Shown here: one piece after another, positions 33,790-45,400 of the stretch
How the letters are laid out: each line of letters starts with the position of its first letter
Position numbering within the stretch: the first letter of the stretch is position 1
DNA from: Paracamarosporium sp. OC-R06-R3
Taxonomy: Eukaryota; Ascomycota; Dothideomycetes; Pleosporales; Didymosphaeriaceae
Reading direction: 5' to 3'
Length of the DNA stretch: 64,000 bases
Assembly (NCBI GenBank): GCA_019828545.1
Contig: JACVRA010000144.1
Coordinates: forward strand, 62,001 to 126,000
Notes under the pieces: generated by a model
The model's input: the letters and a program-made list of their open reading frames with translations, nothing else
Databases searched by the model: none
What the model was told of the DNA's origin: nothing
Translations under genes and position numbers: made by a program

Positions 33790-34409
33790 GCAAAGCACTG
33801 GCGCCTATTTGCTTGTATTACGAGAGGGAGCGTCACATGTGACTATGGGAGCCAGGGACATGGTATACGTGTCGGAAAGTATGCACGAGTAGAAGGAGGG
33901 GGAGGTAGAGTTCGGGGAAGCGAGCACTTTGATTGGCCATTAGCCGGACAGCTTTGGTGCTGGAGGGCATCGCGAAATGGTCGAGATCGCCTGTATATAC
34001 AGACCGAAGATAATCTACAAGCTTCAATCACGGCCGTATTAGTTGCACTTGTCGTAGAACTATCCAGAATAGGTGCCCGAGCGGTCGTGGCGCCCGCAAG
34101 TCAATCTGTCATTTTCGGCCAAAGAGCCAGGTGGCTCGAAGGCCCGCGAACAGGGTAGCTACCTCCGACATTTAAACAATTCATGCAAGCTGTCACACGC
34201 CGCTTTTCACGACTTATGTACACATAGCTCGACGATCTGGGATACCGTTCCCTCCCTTTCCTTTTATCAGATCCAAGGCTCTCCCACATAGCGGTGCGGT
34301 GCATTTGAGGTCCCACCGCCACTTCATCGAAGCATCCCACCTCCACACCGCATTTCATTCACTGCGTGCCAACGACACCACCTCGCAGATTCCACACAAC
34401 CCTCGCACA
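33790..34409. other. Spacer between co-directional genes
   Basis: 3' flank of the sideroflexin gene and promoter of LHS1. A pyrimidine-rich tract lies at about 34250-34265. The longer open frame upstream of the LHS1 ATG (from 34299) is leader sequence, not coding. Confidence 0.5.
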
Positions 34410-37400
34410 ATGGCTCCCCCAGGCCGTCGGAGACACGGTCTCTCCCCCGCCGCCATATTCCTCGGCCTCGTTTTCCTCTTCTCCTCCACCGCATCCGCAG
34501 CCTCAGCCGTCCTAGGAATCGACCTGGGAACAGAATACATCAAAGCCGCGCTCGTCAAGCCCGGAATCCCCCTCGAAATCGTCCTGACAAAGGACTCGAA
34601 ACGAAAAGAAGTCTCGGCCGTCGCATTCAAGCCGCAGAAGAGCGGTGCGCTCCCGGCAGGCGAGTTCCCCGAGCGGTTCTACGGCAGCGATGCGGTGGCT
34701 TTGGGCGCGCGGTTTCCCGGCGATGTGTACCCCAATCTGAAGCAGTTGCTTGGAGTGGGCAACCAGGGAGGCGAAGTCAAGGTTTACAATTCGAGATACC
34801 CCGCGCTCAAGGTTGAGGGCTTGGAAGGCAGGAAGACGGTTGCGCTGCGGAGCGGCGTTTTCGCAGCTGAGGACAAGCCGTTTTCCGTGGAGGAGCTTCT
34901 GGCTATGGAACTCAAGAATGTGAGGGACAATGCGAAGGCGTTGGCTGGTAGCGATGTGTCTGAGGTTGTGTTTACGGTTCCGCCGTTCTATACTGTTGAG
35001 GAGAGGAGGGCTCTGGAGGTTTCTGCCAGATTGGCGGGCCTGAATGTCTTGAATGTGGTTAGTGATGGTTTGGCTGTCGGCATCAACTACGCGATGGGCA
35101 GGACGTTCCCGGTTGTCAACGAGGGAGGCAAGCCGGAGATCAACCTTGTTTTCGATATGGGCGCTGGTTCGGCTTCTGCAACCGTTATCAAGTTTCAAGG
35201 GCGTTCTGTTAAGGACGTGGGTCGTTTCAACAAGACAGTCCAAGAGGTCCAGGTCATTGGAGCTGGTTGGGACAAGACGCTCGGTGGTGATGCGCTCAAC
35301 GCGCTCATCATTGAAGACATGATCTCCTCATTCGTAGAGCTCCCGGGCGCAAAGAGCGCATCAGTCACCGCTGAGAAGGTCAAGGCTCACGGACGAACCG
35401 CTGCGAAGCTCTGGAAGGAGTCTGAGAGGGTCCGACAGGTCCTCAGCGCGAATACCGAGACATCGTCTTTCTTTGAAAGCTTCTTCGAGGACGTCGACTT
35501 CCGTTACAAGATCACCCGCGCCAAGCTTGAGGAACTGGCTACTGACCACGCTTCTCGCGTCGAAGGTCCCATCAAGCGTGCTCTTGAAGCAGCTAGTCTT
35601 GACCTTTCCGAGATCGATTCCGTCATCGTTCACGGTGGTGCGTCTCGCACTCCTTTTGTCCAGGCCCGCCTCGAGGCCCTTGTTGGAAAATCGAAGATCA
35701 AGGCCAACGTCAACTCGGACGAGGCCGCAGTATTTGGCGCTGCCTTCAAGGCTGCCGGTCTCAGCCCGTCATTCCGCGTGAAGGAGATTCGTGACTCAGA
35801 TACCCAGGGCTACACCCACGGCATCCAATACATGTTCAACCTGAAGGACCGTGACCAGAAGATCTTCTCGCCCTCTACTAAGATCGGGGCCACCAAGGAT
35901 CTGCCTTTCCAGATGATGGGCGAATTCGAATTCACGATCTACCAGGCTACACCTGGTCCTAATGGCGATGTTGTGAAGCAGCCTACTCTCCATTTCGCGA
36001 GCGGAAACCTTACTAAGGCTGTCACTGAGTTGATTGACAAGGAGGGCTGCGACCGCGAAAGCTTCAACAACTACGTTCAGGTCAGGCTTAGCCCTATCAC
36101 AGGCGAGCCTGAGGTCACGTCTGCATGGGTGACTTGTGAAACCGAGGTTAAGACTGGTATTGTCGATGGTGTCAAGAACTTTTTCGGTATGGGCGACAAG
36201 AAGGATCAGGAGCCGTTGAAGGAAGGCGAAAGCGCTTCTGAGTCTGCTTCCGCATCGTCGTCGAAGACCTCCTCAAAGTCCAAGAAGTCGTCGAAGTCAT
36301 CAAAGTCATCATCTGCTTCTTCTAGCTCCAGTGCTGCCGATGCGTCAGCTTCTGATGCTGCGCAAACCGGCCCCAAGAAGAAGACTGTCAGGTCTGCCAT
36401 TACGTACACGGTCACACAACAGGGTTACGAGAAGCACCCTCGCAAGGAGTTCAAGCGTATGCAGGATAGGTAAGCTTTAGTTCCATGTTAACAGTCTTGC
36501 AATAGCTAATGAGTCTAGACTTTCCGCCTTCGATGAGTCTGATAAGGCTCGTCGCAGTCGCGAGGAGGTATTGAACTCTCTTGAGGCGTTTACCTACAAG
36601 ACGCGCGACTACCTGGAGGATGAGTCCTTCATTGCCGCTTCTGCCGCTTCAATCCGTTCTTCGCTCGAAGAGAAGCTTAGCGCTACGTCTGACTGGATCT
36701 ACGCCGAGGGCCAGGACGCCGACCACAAGACGCTGAAGGCTAAGCTGAAGGAACTTGAAGACGTCGTGAAGCCCATCTTGACACGCAAGACAGAAGCTGT
36801 CGAGCGCCCTGAAGCCATCAAACAGTTCGAAGCCAACCTCGCTGACGTCAAGACCGCCATTGATCTGGTCAAGACTCAGATCGAGGAACAGAAGGTTGCG
36901 CTGTCGAAGTCCGCCGAAGCAGCGAGCAAGGCCTCTGCTTCTAGCACTAGTTCGCCATCTTCTTCTGCGTCAGCCGACCCACTAGACGAGCTTGAAGACG
37001 ATGCTCATGCATCTGCGTCTTCTTCCGAATCTGCCGCCGCTAACGAGCCCACTGAAGTGCCCATCATCTACACCGAGGAGGACCTCATCTTCATCCAGGG
37101 TACGCACGCCAACGCTACCAAGTGGCTCGAGGATAAGCAAGCTGCACAGAAGAAGCTTAAAGAAAGCGAGGACCCAGCCGTCTCGGTTAAGGACATCAAA
37201 GCCGAGGGCGAGAAGCTCAACAATGCTGTCATCCAAATCATGATGAAGAAGGCGCGCCATTATAACGCGCCCAAGCCCAAGAAACCATCTACCAAGAAGC
37301 CAAAGAAGGACTCCAAGAAGAATAAGAAGACGAAGAAGGACGACAAGGGTCCCACCCAAGCGGAGCTCGAAGAGGCGCTTGAGAAGGCCGGTCTGAAGAA

Positions 37401-37620
37401 GGATAGCATCAAGTTCGCGAACTTCGACCACCCTGATGAAATTTTGGACAAAGACGGGAAGCTGAAGACGAAGCTGGATATTCCCGAGGGTGCGAGCGAT
37501 GAAGATATCAACGAGGCGATCAAGAAAATTGTAGAGGATGCGCAGGCGAAGAAGGCAGATGAAGATGCAGAGAAGGAGAAGGGCGCCAAAGTCACAGGAA
37601 AGGGTCACGATGAACTATAG
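34410..37620 (+). CDS. LHS1: ER-lumen Hsp70-like chaperone Lhs1 / Grp170 (2 exons, 1053 aa)
   Basis: Exons 34410-36469 and 36519-37620, with a 49-nt intron (GTAAGC...GCTAATG...TAG). A signal peptide (residues 1 to about 31, IFLGLVFLFSSTASA) is followed at once by the Hsp70 phosphate-1 loop VLGIDLGTEYIKAALV. The phosphate-2 loop NLVFDMGAGSASATV and adenosine motif VIVHGGASRTPFVQ complete the nucleotide-binding domain. The substrate domain carries a long Ser/Lys-rich acidic insert (about residues 607-655). A helical C-terminal domain with Lys-rich stretches ends in HDEL, the ER retrieval signal. Lhs1 acts as nucleotide-exchange factor and holdase for BiP/Kar2 in protein import and the unfolded protein response. 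The ATG at 34410 is preferred because the signal peptide follows directly. Confidence 0.96.
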
Positions 37621-38186
37621 TCGTAAAAGTAACGAGAAAAGTACCAGGGAAATGTGCCAAGGTGACTAGACATGAAAGACGAAACAGAAATGTGTACATG
37701 TAGATCCACGAGGGTATCAGCATTTGTAGGAGTTTTTGCGCGAAATGGATATTCGATCAATCAAACTCTCGACGTGTCCCTGGTTACCCAGCCCATTTGA
37801 TTCGCGATTGGTCGGTGCTCGCGTCAGCACACGCCTACACCCAACCAGTAGTACCAGACCTGGTTTCCTGACTAACCTGCGTCTAGAGGACTAGCTACTC
37901 CTGATTCTACCACGCTTCGGTGACTCGTTTCCTTCCTTTTTTCCCTTTTCCTACTCGGTCCTGAGTTCGCGTCCCGTTAGCTTCGCTTAGCTTGAGATTT
38001 GCGCTGCGTGTTAGTCATTTTCACTCCGCTTCCGGTTTGCCCTTTAGTGAGGATCTTTCTTGGAAGTTGCTTTTCTGCCGTTCACAGTTGGATTGTTATC
38101 TGAACGTGGAGTAAAGTTGTTGAGGTAAATTGAGAAAAGTCGAGGTTCGTCTGTTGTTTGCAAGGAACTGATTTGTAGAGTACAAG
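37621..38186. other. Spacer between co-directional genes
   Basis: 3' UTR of LHS1 and promoter of the MOSC fusion gene. Pyrimidine-rich between about 37920 and 37960. No ORF is supported. Confidence 0.5.
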
Positions 38187-40096
38187 ATGGTGGGGCCAAT
38201 CGTGGATCTACATGCTCCGCTGGAGCGAGATGTTATTGTTGAAGTGAGTTTACGTCGTTTTGTTCCTACTGCCTTTTGAACGGCTGGTGTTACATGAGTT
38301 GTGACTTCTACACAAGTAACATGCTGCATCATGAATGTTTCCTGCTTAAGAGCTTTCGAACAATGTCCGCTAATCTATCTGTGTAAAGGTCCGCCGTGGC
38401 AAAATGAAACTCATGCCTGGGCTAACGATTGAATCCGGGATCGACAAGAGTATTGTAAACGGCCCTATTTGGGTCAGCAAGACGGGGCTGGAAGGCGACG
38501 AGCACGATATGACGTTCCACGGCGGGCCTACCAAAGCCGTTCACGCATGTATGCACCCAAGTTCGATGCCTCTCGCCAACATCTCCCTCCTTCCCATCTC
38601 ACCCGTCATCCGATCAATCAAATCATATATATGATTCGACACATTAACCACCACCATCATCACCAGACTGCAGCACGCACTACCCAACCTGGCAAACCGA
38701 CCATCCCTCGGCCTCACCCCGCTTCGTCCCCGGCGCCTTTGGCGAAAACCTCGTCTTCACCCGCTTCAACGAGCGCAACATCTGCATCGGCGACACGTAC
38801 GCCATCGGCGCGGGGCCCTCCCCTCTCCTCCTCCAAGTCTCTCAGCCCCGCCAGCCCTGCTTCAAGCTCAACCACCGCTTCCAGCTCAAGAACTTTGCAC
38901 CCGAGACCACCCGCTTGAGTCGCACGGGGTGGTATTTTCGCGTTTTGCGCGAGGGGTGGGTGGAGGCTGGGGATGAGATGAGGTTGGTTGAGAGGAAGTA
39001 TGCGGGGTGGACGTTGGAGAGCGTGCAGGGGGTGTTGTATCGGGAGGTTGGCGGAGAGAAGGAGATGCAGGAGTTGGTTGAGGTGGAGGAACTGACGGAT
39101 GAGATTAAGGGGGGATTGAAGAAGCGGCTTGCGAAGTTGAAGGCACAGAGGTCAAAGAAAGAGGTTGTGTGGACGGATTGGAGGGTGAAGCAGAAGGTGA
39201 AGCAGACGGCGCGGGTGGCGTCGTTTACGTTTGATGCTGTCGATGAGAGCGTGGATGCTACGCCTGAGTCGGGGTCGCATGTCAAGATTCGATTGGGGAA
39301 TGGCCTTGTACGGGCGTATTCTATTGTTCATGGGTCCCGCGGACGCTTTGAACTCGGCATCGCGCTCGATGAACGGTCACGAGGTGGCTCCAAGTACCTA
39401 CATGAACATGTGAATGAGGGCGATATCCTCCAGGTCGGCACCATCACTCCAGGCATCAAGCCCAACTCCATGGCAAGCAACCACTTGTTCATCGCCGCCG
39501 GAATCGGTATAACGGCCTTCTTGTGGCTAGTCGAGCAGATGGTAGGCATCAACTGGAATGTGCAAGTGTGCTATGCGGTGCGGAGCGCAGATGAAATACC
39601 GTTTCGAAGCAAGCTGGAAGCCTTAGGAGATAGAGTCGTGGTATATGACAAGACGAAGGGAGAGCGCATGGATGTATCGAGCATCATAAAGAATATGCCG
39701 TGGAACTCTCAAGTCTACGTCTGCGGACCGAGACGGCTGATGGACGACGCGCTCAAGGCGACGCAGGATGCAGGCATTGCTGAATCGGATGTACATTTTG
39801 AAGCCTTCAGTGCGGACGTCGGCGGGGACCCGTTCGACGTTGTGGTCAAGAATAAGCAGAACAAGGCATTTGTGGTGAAGGAGGAAGAGACGCTACTAGA
39901 GGTTCTGCAAAGAGAGTTTGGGGATGAGGTAGGGAGTAGTTGTGAGGTTGGCAATTGCGGGACTTGTAAGGTGAAGGTTAGGTGTGGAAAGGTAGAGCAT
40001 AGGGGGACAGCCTTGAGTGCAGAAGAGAAGGAAAGCGGTATGTTGAGTTGTGTCTCGCGAGGAGTAGGGAAGATTGAGATCGAGATTGGCGAATGA
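38187..40096 (+). CDS. MOSC domain - ferredoxin reductase - 2Fe-2S ferredoxin fusion protein (3 exons, 548 aa)
   Basis: Exons 38187-38243, 38389-38548 and 38667-40096. Residues 1 to about 190 form a YiiM-like MOSC domain (GLEGDEHDMTFHGGPTKAVH, the PGAFGENL loop, and VSQPRQPCFKLN with the conserved Cys expected to bind molybdenum cofactor), then the YiiM 3-alpha segment (TGWYFRVLREGWVEAGDEM). About 240-440 is an FMN/FAD and NAD(P)H reductase module (RAYSIVHG flavin motif, FIAAGIGITAFLWLVEQM, then VYVCGPRRLMDDAL). About 460-548 is a plant-type ferredoxin with ligands in CEVGNCGTC plus a Cys near the C terminus (MLSCVSRG). Together this would be a complete electron chain from NAD(P)H through flavin and 2Fe-2S to a molybdenum centre, presumably cytosolic because no targeting signal is seen. 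The substrate is unknown; reduction of N-hydroxylated compounds is one guess from other MOSC proteins. Confidence 0.9.
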
Positions 40097-40191
40097 GAAG
40101 TAGCGCTGTGTTAGAGGTGCGCCTACATGTTGGAATAGCTAGGTGAAATTCAATATTAACCTATTTCACTAGACCTCTCGATTCAATTGAT

Positions 40192-41135
40192 TTAGTTCGT
40201 GAAATCCTTCTTTGGAGCTGCACCCTCTTCCGTACCCGTACCATGCTTGCGCACATGTTCCTTCTCTGCACCCTTGTCCTGCTCAAACTCCTTCAATTCT
40301 GGCGCATCCGTATGCTTTACCACATTGTCGGCTTGCCACTTTTTGAAAGTAAACCCCAGGCCCTCATGACTATAATCTTTATCATTCGCTTGGTCCTTGT
40401 GATACTTTATCTGCATAAAATCGGAGTCTTTGGTTGCAGGGTCCAGTGATAGCGAAACTAAGCCGGTGATAGTGACCGTTTTGGGGATGATGCGGAACGT
40501 CCACGACTGTTGATATTAACATAGGTGCTTCAAAGAACACGCGAAATCTAGCTTGTCTTTACCTGTTTGTTCTTGAATTGGATTATCTCGTCATCTGATC
40601 GAATGACTTGATAGCTCTCGTTGATACTGCTCTTAAACAGCTTAGGTAGAGCGAACCATTGCCCTGCCATCTTGTAGCGATCATTTGCATATACGAACTG
40701 GTCATCGTATACACAGTCTGGGGTATATCGCTTCACTCTTTCTACAGTAGGTTGACAACTGTACAATGCAATAATCTAGTTCCGATATCAGCTGCCGGAT
40801 TTAGTTTGCTCACAGGGAATGCATACATCATCTACGAGTCTCTGTCTTGCTGGGCTCAGCTGTATGGACTTTGAAGGATCGGGAGTGTAGTCCTCGCTGG
40901 TAGCTGTCTGTCGGGGCTCAAACTGCTCACCCGGTGCATCCGACGTCTTCGGGAACCCAGTCGCAGAGCTCGACATATTGGCGCGCACTTCGGCGTTGTG
41001 TAGTTGCACTGTAAGGTTCTTCTGTGGGTGCGCTAAAGCGTGTCTATTTACAAAGTCCTTGAATCCGGTGGAGAGAAGCTTCGAGCGGGATGGGATCGAC
41101 ATTGGGACATTGTTGTGACCTGGGTGCTCCGCCAT
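40192..41135 (-). CDS. NTF2-like fold hypothetical protein (3 exons, 278 aa)
   Basis: Exons (minus) 41135-40827, 40775-40563 and 40506-40192, all joined in phase 0 with introns of 51 and 56 nt. The first 100 residues are Ser/Pro-rich and probably disordered. The core runs LVDDIIALYSCQPTVERVKRY, DDQFVYANDRYKMAGQW, then a strand-rich part and KYHKDQANDKDYSHEGLG, a layout I associate with fungal NTF2/SnoaL-like proteins. The tail is Lys/Glu-rich. No catalytic residue set can be named. The gene ends only 95 bp from the stop of the convergent MOSC fusion gene, so their 3' UTRs probably overlap. Function unknown. Confidence 0.78.
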
Positions 41136-41611
41136 TTAATGCTATGTTTACTTGAGAGGTACGGTGTCGCGAATCTATGACGCGGTGTACTTGCAGGTGA
41201 TAATGAAATCATTAGAGGTTCAAAGAAGACACTCTGTCGCAAGTCTTGTGGCGAAGATGATTTTGACACGATTAGGCTTACACTCATGACGCGCATCGCG
41301 CTGGGCATACTGGCTAGGCGCCCTGTGCCATGCGGTTTAGGTTGGGATAGTGGGACTTGTGGCTGGGTGGTGTGTTTCGGTAAGAGCGGCATGACGCAAG
41401 CGGGGAATATGAAGGGAGAGAGGCTCTTAGAACTTCGTAGCGTACCACACAACAACCGTTCGTTTAGACGATGACCACAATGTTGAGCACCTAAGCAGAC
41501 ATCACAATGCACCGGAACGTATATCGTATGGAAAGAGTTTTGCATGGCGACGGTACAGTCGTTCATTCAGGCTTGAGTAGCCAGCCTCATTGCAATGTTA
41601 CCTCCTCGTCC
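41136..41611. other. Spacer upstream of the NTF2-like gene
   Basis: Promoter of the 278-aa gene and 3' flank of the SnoaL-like gene, both minus strand. A 172-codon minus-strand frame overlapping 41048-41566 reads into exon 1 of the downstream gene in the wrong frame and is not called. Confidence 0.5.
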
Positions 41612-42222
41612 TTAAGAGCTGAGTGTAGTGTTCAACTTGTAGCACTTTTCTGTCGGAATCTTCTCTCCCTGGTCCCACTGAAGAACGATTAGCATCCTGT
41701 CTCCTGATGGAGTATACAACACTTACATGTTCGTGAACACAGCCATCGACCCAGCGCCACCGATCGGTAGTAGAGTACCTGGCATAACTCATATTCGTAG
41801 CAGCGTCGAAGCACCAAGCAGAACTGGACGCGCTACCAGCCGGCCTTCCATTGCAGAAAAGCGACCAGATGGCTTGAGGACCGTTTGAGTATCCCGGATG
41901 ATGTTGCTACGGGCTTAGTCTTAGTTTACAGGAGAGAATATCTGACAACAGTAGGTTAAAGACGTACAATATATGCATTATCGATAAGAGAAAACATCGT
42001 CTTCGCATCGCCGTCAACGACGAACGCCTTATAGAATTGGTACGCTCGTTTTGCTGTCTCTTCCACGGTCACAGAAGAATTTGGCGTGCAGAGCTGTGGC
42101 GGCGATTTGTACTGGTTGCAAAGGTTGTCGCCTCTTGCATAGGAAGGTGCTTCGCTCGCTGGAGCGGCGAGACCAGCAATGGGAGCTATGACCGCAATGG
42201 CAACAAGTTGGAAAAGACGCAT
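41612..42222 (-). CDS. Secreted SnoaL/NTF2-like protein (3 exons, 166 aa)
   Basis: Exons (minus) 42222-41968, 41906-41727 and 41677-41612, phase 0 at both introns (61 and 49 nt). A clear signal peptide (MRLFQLVAIAVIAPIAGLAA) is followed by a small mature protein with several cysteines (DNLCNQYKSPPQLC, LFCNG, WCFDAA, DGCVHEHW, KCYKL), consistent with disulfides. The segment RAYQFYKAFVVDGDAKTMFS and YIQHHPGYSNGPQAIWSLF matches the SnoaL-like pattern, where the His/Asn-Pro region lines the cone-shaped pocket. Such extracellular fungal SnoaL-like proteins mostly have no assigned activity. It stands next to an intracellular NTF2-like gene on the same strand, which may be coincidence. Confidence 0.82.
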
Positions 42223-42439
42223 CTTTGTTGTTGAGTAGTTTTGGTAAGTTGAAACTGATTAGATGGGGTTTGGGAAGCGCACTTGTATGGTAACTATATA
42301 TTGACTGCCAATGTTTGTGGGGCTGGGATACTCCACGTTTTAGAACGACCAAGGTGCTGTAGAGTGTTCGCTAATTCCCACATAAACGGACCACTCTTTG
42401 GTCACGGTTCTCAATTGGATTGCTTGGATGTGGGTGGTA

Positions 42440-45400
42440 TTAATGAAGGATGTGACCAATCAAGCGGGCTAGGTTAAAGCTTTTCATCCGGGTGTGGGAA
42501 GAATTTAATGCCCCAAGGCTCAGACCAAGCGCGCGATACAATGTGGAGACACGCTTCCCTGAACAGCAGATCATAAACACATGCTGTTCATGACGATCAA
42601 GGAACAGTGGTGTGTTATTCTGGGATGATCTCAACGGGTAAATGGTCATATCGTCCACAGGTACCTGATTGTCTAGCAGATTGGTGAAGGCAATGCGTTT
42701 TATTCTGTCATTAGTTTAGAACATACTCGATGACTTGATGTTATCTAAAATACAAGATAAGCAAACCTTTTCATATAACAGCAAGTAAAGAGTCCAAGAT
42801 TTGTAAGGTCTACCATTTCTTGGAGGGTGAACTGCGAGAGTAAAGCAGCAGGATCCATAAGGTCCGACCTAAAAATCTTGCATAGCATTCGAACTACACG
42901 ATGTGATCTTATTTCAATCTGGAGAGTGTAGAAGCGTTTATAGGTCGCACGATAGCGATCTGAGTCTGGAATTGTGTATAAGCAACGGATAGTCGGGGTG
43001 GTCAGGGGTGCACAGGCTTTCGAATTATAGATTGGAAAGAGCACAGGTTGTGGTTCTGACAGATTGTTTTATTTACTTCTATTCCCGTACGTTAAGCCTC
43101 AGCTTTCAATGCTCACCATGAGTGCTGACCATCGCAGACATCCACACCAACGTCAAAGTGGCAACTATGAGTCCCCCAATGCCCGTCACTCCTTGCACAT
43201 CTTTTGTCACAATGATATATCCGAGTAATGGGCCCGAACACACTGTCATTACACCAATCAGGGTCCACAAGACGGCAGATACATTGAGGCCCTCGATGAT
43301 ATATAAGCCGAAGGCGTGCGTCAACAGATCGGAACTTTGTAGGAGCGATTCAACTAGCTTCTTGGGCAACCTATCCAGCCAAATGCGCTTCGCGTTGTTT
43401 GTCGTATTCCCATCACAATAACAGAGGTAATGTATGAACGCGGAACTAGGCATGGGCATGGGCGGCTCGAGCGGGCAAGGCCAGTAATGCCACGTCTGAG
43501 CTGCTATGTGTTGAGCCGTAGGATACATGTTCTCCTGGAAGATATGAACTTTCTCCTTGTTTTCTAAGCCGAAGGATACAAACTTCATGGCGACAGGTTT
43601 GAGAAGATACTGTGTCCAGTGTCGGCGTGGACCTCTTACTTCCTTGTACCGTTTGCGAACCCAAGCGAACAGGACGTCATCACAGGTCACCCGGGTCAGA
43701 TCGATTTCGCCAAGGCTCTGGCAGGATTTACCAGTATTGATACAAAGTTCCAGAAATTTCGGTACCACGGTTTGGCTAGATGATTCTGAACAACTCTGTG
43801 TATCTTTGTCATTGTTCAAGCTTGACTCGTATGAGGTATAAGGCGTGGCGCTGGCTCGTCCAGTTCCAATTCCGCCATTAATATGAGCAGGGCTTGGTAC
43901 TTGCAAACATGTAGCCGTGGCACACGATGTTGTGGACTGGCCTGGGCCGTGAGCTGGGCCGTGACTACTGAGTCTTCTAATTGCTGGATCATACGAGGGG
44001 TCGCATCGGGAAAATCTGCGTACACCTCTTTTCCGCACCGCTTGTTATGTCAGAAAGCTCCATAAAAAAAGGTTATGGGAATAGGCTTACACAAATCCAG
44101 GTGGCTCTAGCGTGACCAACTGGGAGTTTCGGACGCATGAAACGCTGACACGCCCTTTTGAACGTGGCGTGGGTCGTCACTAATGATAACCATGTTGTCA
44201 CCATCGTTGCGTATATCATGCCAAGACCCACGGTTAAGGAAATCCTACAAAAGACAAAAGGATTTATCAAAACAGACATCGTTTCATGCTCCATCTCCGC
44301 GGTTGTTTGCTCCTCATGTTCATGTCGTATAGAACTTTTGCCATCTTCCATCTTCATTGATTCGTCCGTAACCTCACTGGGACGCCGATGTGATCTATTA
44401 TCCTGGTGCTGAGAACTGAGGACAGGCCCAGTGTCGAAGAGCGTTGAGAGATTGAGATATTCTGCCTTATCGTCGTTGTCACAGGTCTCAGAAAAAGTAG
44501 CTAGAGGATTGTCCTGTGCTTTGCTTGACAGAATTCGTAAAGATGATGAGTTCTTGATAACAGCACCTGCCTGTTGTCTTTCGTGTATTCGACGAAGCAA
44601 AGGGCTGAAATAAGAATGCTTCTGTAGCTCTTCATTTACCTCGTATAGTGCTTCATCAAACGGAAACGCGGAGATATATGCCAGATCGGAGACTAGGTGT
44701 TCGAAGGTTTCTAACACTGCTGTAATACCATACTTTGCTATCTCATGTAGTATAGTCCAACCAGTGATAGGTTCTTTTCCAAATAGGTCAAAACTCTCTA
44801 GTAAAAAGTCAACGGTTTCGTTTCGCTCTTCAAGTAGCGGCCATGACGGTATTGAATATGACGTGTTTCCTTGTCTCTTATCTTCCAAAGGTAGAAGAAA
44901 AGTTGGATCCGCGCCATGCCCCAAGAATGTAGAGAGTGTGTCTATCCTCATGTCTTTACGGAACGATTGGATCGCTAGATGAGTAGGAGTTCGCCCGACC
45001 TGATCTTGGGTGTTGACTTCCGCTACAAGTTTGAGCAGAGCTTTGAATGTAATAAGATGTCCATATAGATCCGAGAACCCCAAAGGCATTCTTCCTTGAA
45101 GATTGAGACCTGCAACATGGTATGGTATGTCGATACTAGCGCCACGTTCCACCAATGTACACGCAAATGATTTACCACCCCCAGGAACTACAAGTAGGTC
45201 CAGAGGTGTAAAACCTACATAATCACCTTTCAGATCTACCCCCTTGTCTCGGAGTAAGGTAATTAAGGAGGGTTCTACACGGGGATTCCGGCAAGCCCAA
45301 GCAATGGGTCTCAAATCGACTTGAGGATTTGCTTCAAGTGTTAGTGGTAATTCAGATGTAAACATATCTCTCCTCGCGATGACACGGCATAGAGAAGTGC

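Noticed and set aside
34070..34150. Possible tRNA-like GC-rich stretch
   Set aside because: No consistent acceptor stem, D-arm and TTC loop could be folded by eye.
41048..41566. 172-codon minus-strand frame upstream of the NTF2-like gene
   Set aside because: It overlaps exon 1 of the NTF2-like gene in another frame and contains no recognisable segment.
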